DNA of 64,000 bases from Geoalkalibacter subterraneus. Its GTDB lineage: Bacteria > Desulfobacterota > Desulfuromonadia > Desulfuromonadales > Geoalkalibacteraceae. The stretch covers positions 3,121,001 through 3,185,000 of the forward strand of contig NZ_CP010311.1 of assembly GCF_000827125.1 (NCBI RefSeq). The letters are read 5' to 3'. The translations under genes and the position numbers were made by a program. Below, one piece after another: positions 62,265-64,000 of this stretch. Position 1 is the stretch's first letter. Each line of letters starts with the position of its first letter. The notes under the pieces are model-generated. The model saw nothing but the letters and a program-made list of their open reading frames with translations, made no database searches and was not told the origin of the DNA.

Positions 62265-62542
62265 GTAGCCCGTTCCAGGGAGCGTCGATTTTGTGCGAGA
62301 TCAAGGAAGCCGAGAGCCGACAAGCGAGGCGTATTGCAATACGTCGAGCGCAGCCGGTACGAAGGCTGACGCGGAGCTCGTGCAAAAGCGGCGCTCCCCT
62401 CATTATCCCAGTAGCCCGTTCCCAGGAGCGTCGATTTTGTGCAAGGTCAAGGAAACCGAGAAATCCCGCGGAGGCGTACTGAAAGTACGTCGCACAAGGG
62501 ATTTCGAAGGTTGACGCGGAGATTGCGCAAAAGCGGCGCTCC
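62265..62542. repeat. Two tandem ~135-bp structured repeats between flgI and flgH
   Basis: Copies at 62265-62399 and 62411-62542 both open with GTAGCCCGTTCC and GGAGCGTCGATTTTGTGC and close with GCAAAAGCGGCGCTCC, an outer inverted repeat. Each has an inner hairpin: CGTATT-GC-AATACG... in copy 1 (14-bp palindrome at 62330-62343) and CGTACT-GAA-AGTACG in copy 2 (62475-62489). Confidence 0.85.
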
Positions 62543-62543
62543 T

Positions 62544-63242
62544 CTAAAATGGCCAGACGTTGTCTAGTATTCTCACCAGCCAGCCCTGCTTCTGCTTGTC
62601 GCTGATCACCCCTTTGCCGGTATAGACGATCTGCGCGTCAAGCACCTGGCTCGAATCGACCACGTTGTTGGACGACACATCGGTGGGACGCACGATGCCG
62701 GAGAGGCGGATCAGCTGCTGCTCATTGTTGACGGTGACGCTTTTGTGTCCATCGATGCGCAGGTTGCCGTTGGGCAGCACATCCACAACGCGAGTCGTAA
62801 TCGTGGCCACCAGATCCTCCCGGCGCGAGGTGCTGCCGGAACCGGAAAATTGGTTGTCATAGCGGGTTCCGATCAGGTTGCCGGGATCGATACTGCTGTT
62901 GATGGTGGCGATCTGCTTTTCCAGGCCGAACAGGTTGTTGATTCCCGCCGAGGCCGAACTGCTGCGCCCAGTTGAGGTGCTGGCCTCCTTGCTTGCGCTG
63001 GCGCGCTCGAAGATGGCGACCGTCAAAATATCGCCGATGCGCTGCGCCTTACGGTCATTAAACAAAGATCCTCGGCTTTCGGTCCACAAGGAGCCGTTTG
63101 TCGCGGGCCTCTCTGCGACAATTTCAACCTCCTGAGGGGCAAAGGCCTCTTCCTGCATCTGGGGTCGGGTATGGCCCGCGCAGCCGACTGCAAACATCAG
63201 CAGCGCTGAAATCACTGTCCATCCAATCGTTTTCATCATCAA
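62544..63242 (-). CDS. flgH: Flagellar L-ring lipoprotein FlgH
   Basis: The 232-residue protein has a lipoprotein signal (FAVGC, Cys near residue 21) and the FlgH pattern: NGSLWTESRGSLFNDRKAQRIGDIL split over 49-72, and the C-terminus IVYTGKGVISDKQKQGWLVR. It forms the outer-membrane L ring. It overlaps the flgA stop by 4 bp. Confidence 0.93.
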   Translation of the reverse strand: MMMKTIGWTVISALLMFAVGCAGHTRPQMQEEAFAPQEVEIVAERPATNGSLWTESRGSLFNDRKAQRIGDILTVAIFERASASKEASTSTGRSSSASAGINNLFGLEKQIATINSSIDPGNLIGTRYDNQFSGSGSTSRREDLVATITTRVVDVLPNGNLRIDGHKSVTVNNEQQLIRLSGIVRPTDVSSNNVVDSSQVLDAQIVYTGKGVISDKQKQGWLVRILDNVWPF

Positions 63243-63961
63243 AGCTCCACCTGCACGACGCCGGGAGCCGTGACCCGGCAGAGAATATCTTTCTGAGAGG
63301 AGGCGTTGCGGATTGTCACAACATCGTTCTTGGCACCGTCCTCACGGGCAACGCCGGTGGCAGTCAGTTCCATGGCCCCACTGCGCACCACAATGGAGAC
63401 ACGGTCCCCGCGATGGACCAGAGCCGGTTCTTCGACCCAACTGCGGTCGATTGTGCGCCCCATACGGATCGAGCGTTTGAGCTCCTTGCCGATCAATTCC
63501 TGCGAGTCGAGGCAGGGGTTGCGCTCCTGGGCCAGATCCATTTCAACCATATTGATATCATGCTCACCCAGCCTCACCCCCCGCCGCAGATCGCCCGCCG
63601 CAACGGCAACCGGGGCCAGGGCTTCGATTTCGGCGCGAAAGGAGCGGTTTTCCACCACCCGGTCGTCGACACGAAAGATGAACGTGAACCGGCGGCTGTT
63701 GAGAATGCCGGGATCGGAGGGAATGATCTCATGTGTCATCCGTCCGGCAGGCAACTCAAAAGACCGATGAACGTCCAGGGAGCGGATACGGATGTCGGCC
63801 TGCGGCAGCAGCCCGGCATTCTCAGCCAGATAATCCTCAAGCATGTCGTGAATTTCAGCACTGCCCACAGTCTGAAAATCCTCCGACGCGAACGCGGCGC
63901 CTGCCGTCAGGAGCAGGGCCGTCAGCAGCAAAAAAACGTATTTTCCAGTATTTGTCATCAT
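63239..63961 (-). CDS. flgA: P-ring assembly chaperone FlgA
   Basis: The protein of about 240 residues has a signal peptide (first ~25 residues, ending AAFA) and a C-terminal SAF domain (VAVAAGDLRRGVRLGEHDI near 140, then VRSGAMELTATGVAREDG near 200). It helps assemble the FlgI ring in the periplasm. The ATG at 63961 was preferred to a TTG at 63979; neither has a strong ribosome site. The upstream flagellar genes probably continue past the window. Confidence 0.87.
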   Translation of the reverse strand: MMTNTGKYVFLLLTALLLTAGAAFASEDFQTVGSAEIHDMLEDYLAENAGLLPQADIRIRSLDVHRSFELPAGRMTHEIIPSDPGILNSRRFTFIFRVDDRVVENRSFRAEIEALAPVAVAAGDLRRGVRLGEHDINMVEMDLAQERNPCLDSQELIGKELKRSIRMGRTIDRSWVEEPALVHRGDRVSIVVRSGAMELTATGVAREDGAKNDVVTIRNASSQKDILCRVTAPGVVQVEL

Positions 63962-64000
63962 GTTGCCTGTATTTTGCAAATGTCGAGCCGAGTTGAGTTG

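Overview
The window looks like a chromosome segment of a motile, anaerobic, delta-type Gram-negative bacterium, most likely in Desulfobacterota (Desulfuromonadales-like). This is an inference from the paired DUF4212/VC_2705-type acetate symporter, the glp operon, the P- and L-ring flagellar genes, the CsrA-FliW pair and the gene styles. No rRNA or tRNA gene was seen, so the placement is tentative.

Region 1 (1-11.7 kb) is ordinary metabolism. A glycerol operon on the minus strand (glpD, a small DUF2180 zinc-ribbon gene, glpF, and glpK cut by the window edge) faces a divergent glpR. It is followed by a two-subunit sodium/acetate-type symporter with an associated cNMP/CBS/DUF294 signalling protein and an IclR regulator.

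Region 2 (11.9-16.5 kb) holds a RAYT (REP-associated transposase) that sits between 36-bp direct repeats and carries tandem copies of its own 5' end. Next is a BaeSR-like two-component system whose kinase start codon abuts about 29 copies of a heptamer, with a divergent Spy/CpxP-like gene.

Region 3 (16.5-27.7 kb) is a defence or toxin-antitoxin type island. It holds three intact HEPN/MNT pairs plus one decayed pair, three AAA-ATPase/PD-(D/E)XK genes, a SEC-C/TPR protein and a DUF4160-DUF2442 pair.

Region 4 (28-38.8 kb) holds flaG, flagellin, and an eight-gene overlapping operon (maf, legB, legC, legH, legI, legG, ptmE, legF) for making a legionaminic-acid-type nonulosonate and transferring it to flagellin.

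Region 5 (38.9-53.7 kb) is a second island made of modules separated by one dispersed palindromic repeat: mazEF, four tandem AAA/PD-(D/E)XK genes with mosaic sequences, phd-relE and an RHH-parE pair. It is interrupted by a TniA/TniB-like transposon with 5-bp target duplications and by an ISAs1-type element with 10-bp target duplications. The ISAs1 transposase carries a DUF4338 (DruA-like) domain and an A_AAA_AAG frameshift site.

Region 6 (53.7-64 kb) is a flagellar cluster on the minus strand: flgA, flgH, flgI, flgJ, then flgM, flgN, flgK, flgL, csrA, fliW, fliD, fliS, a fliT-like gene and a PilZ gene. Good sigma-28 promoters precede flgM, fliD and fliC. Together, regions 4 and 6 look like one flagellar locus split by the region 5 island.
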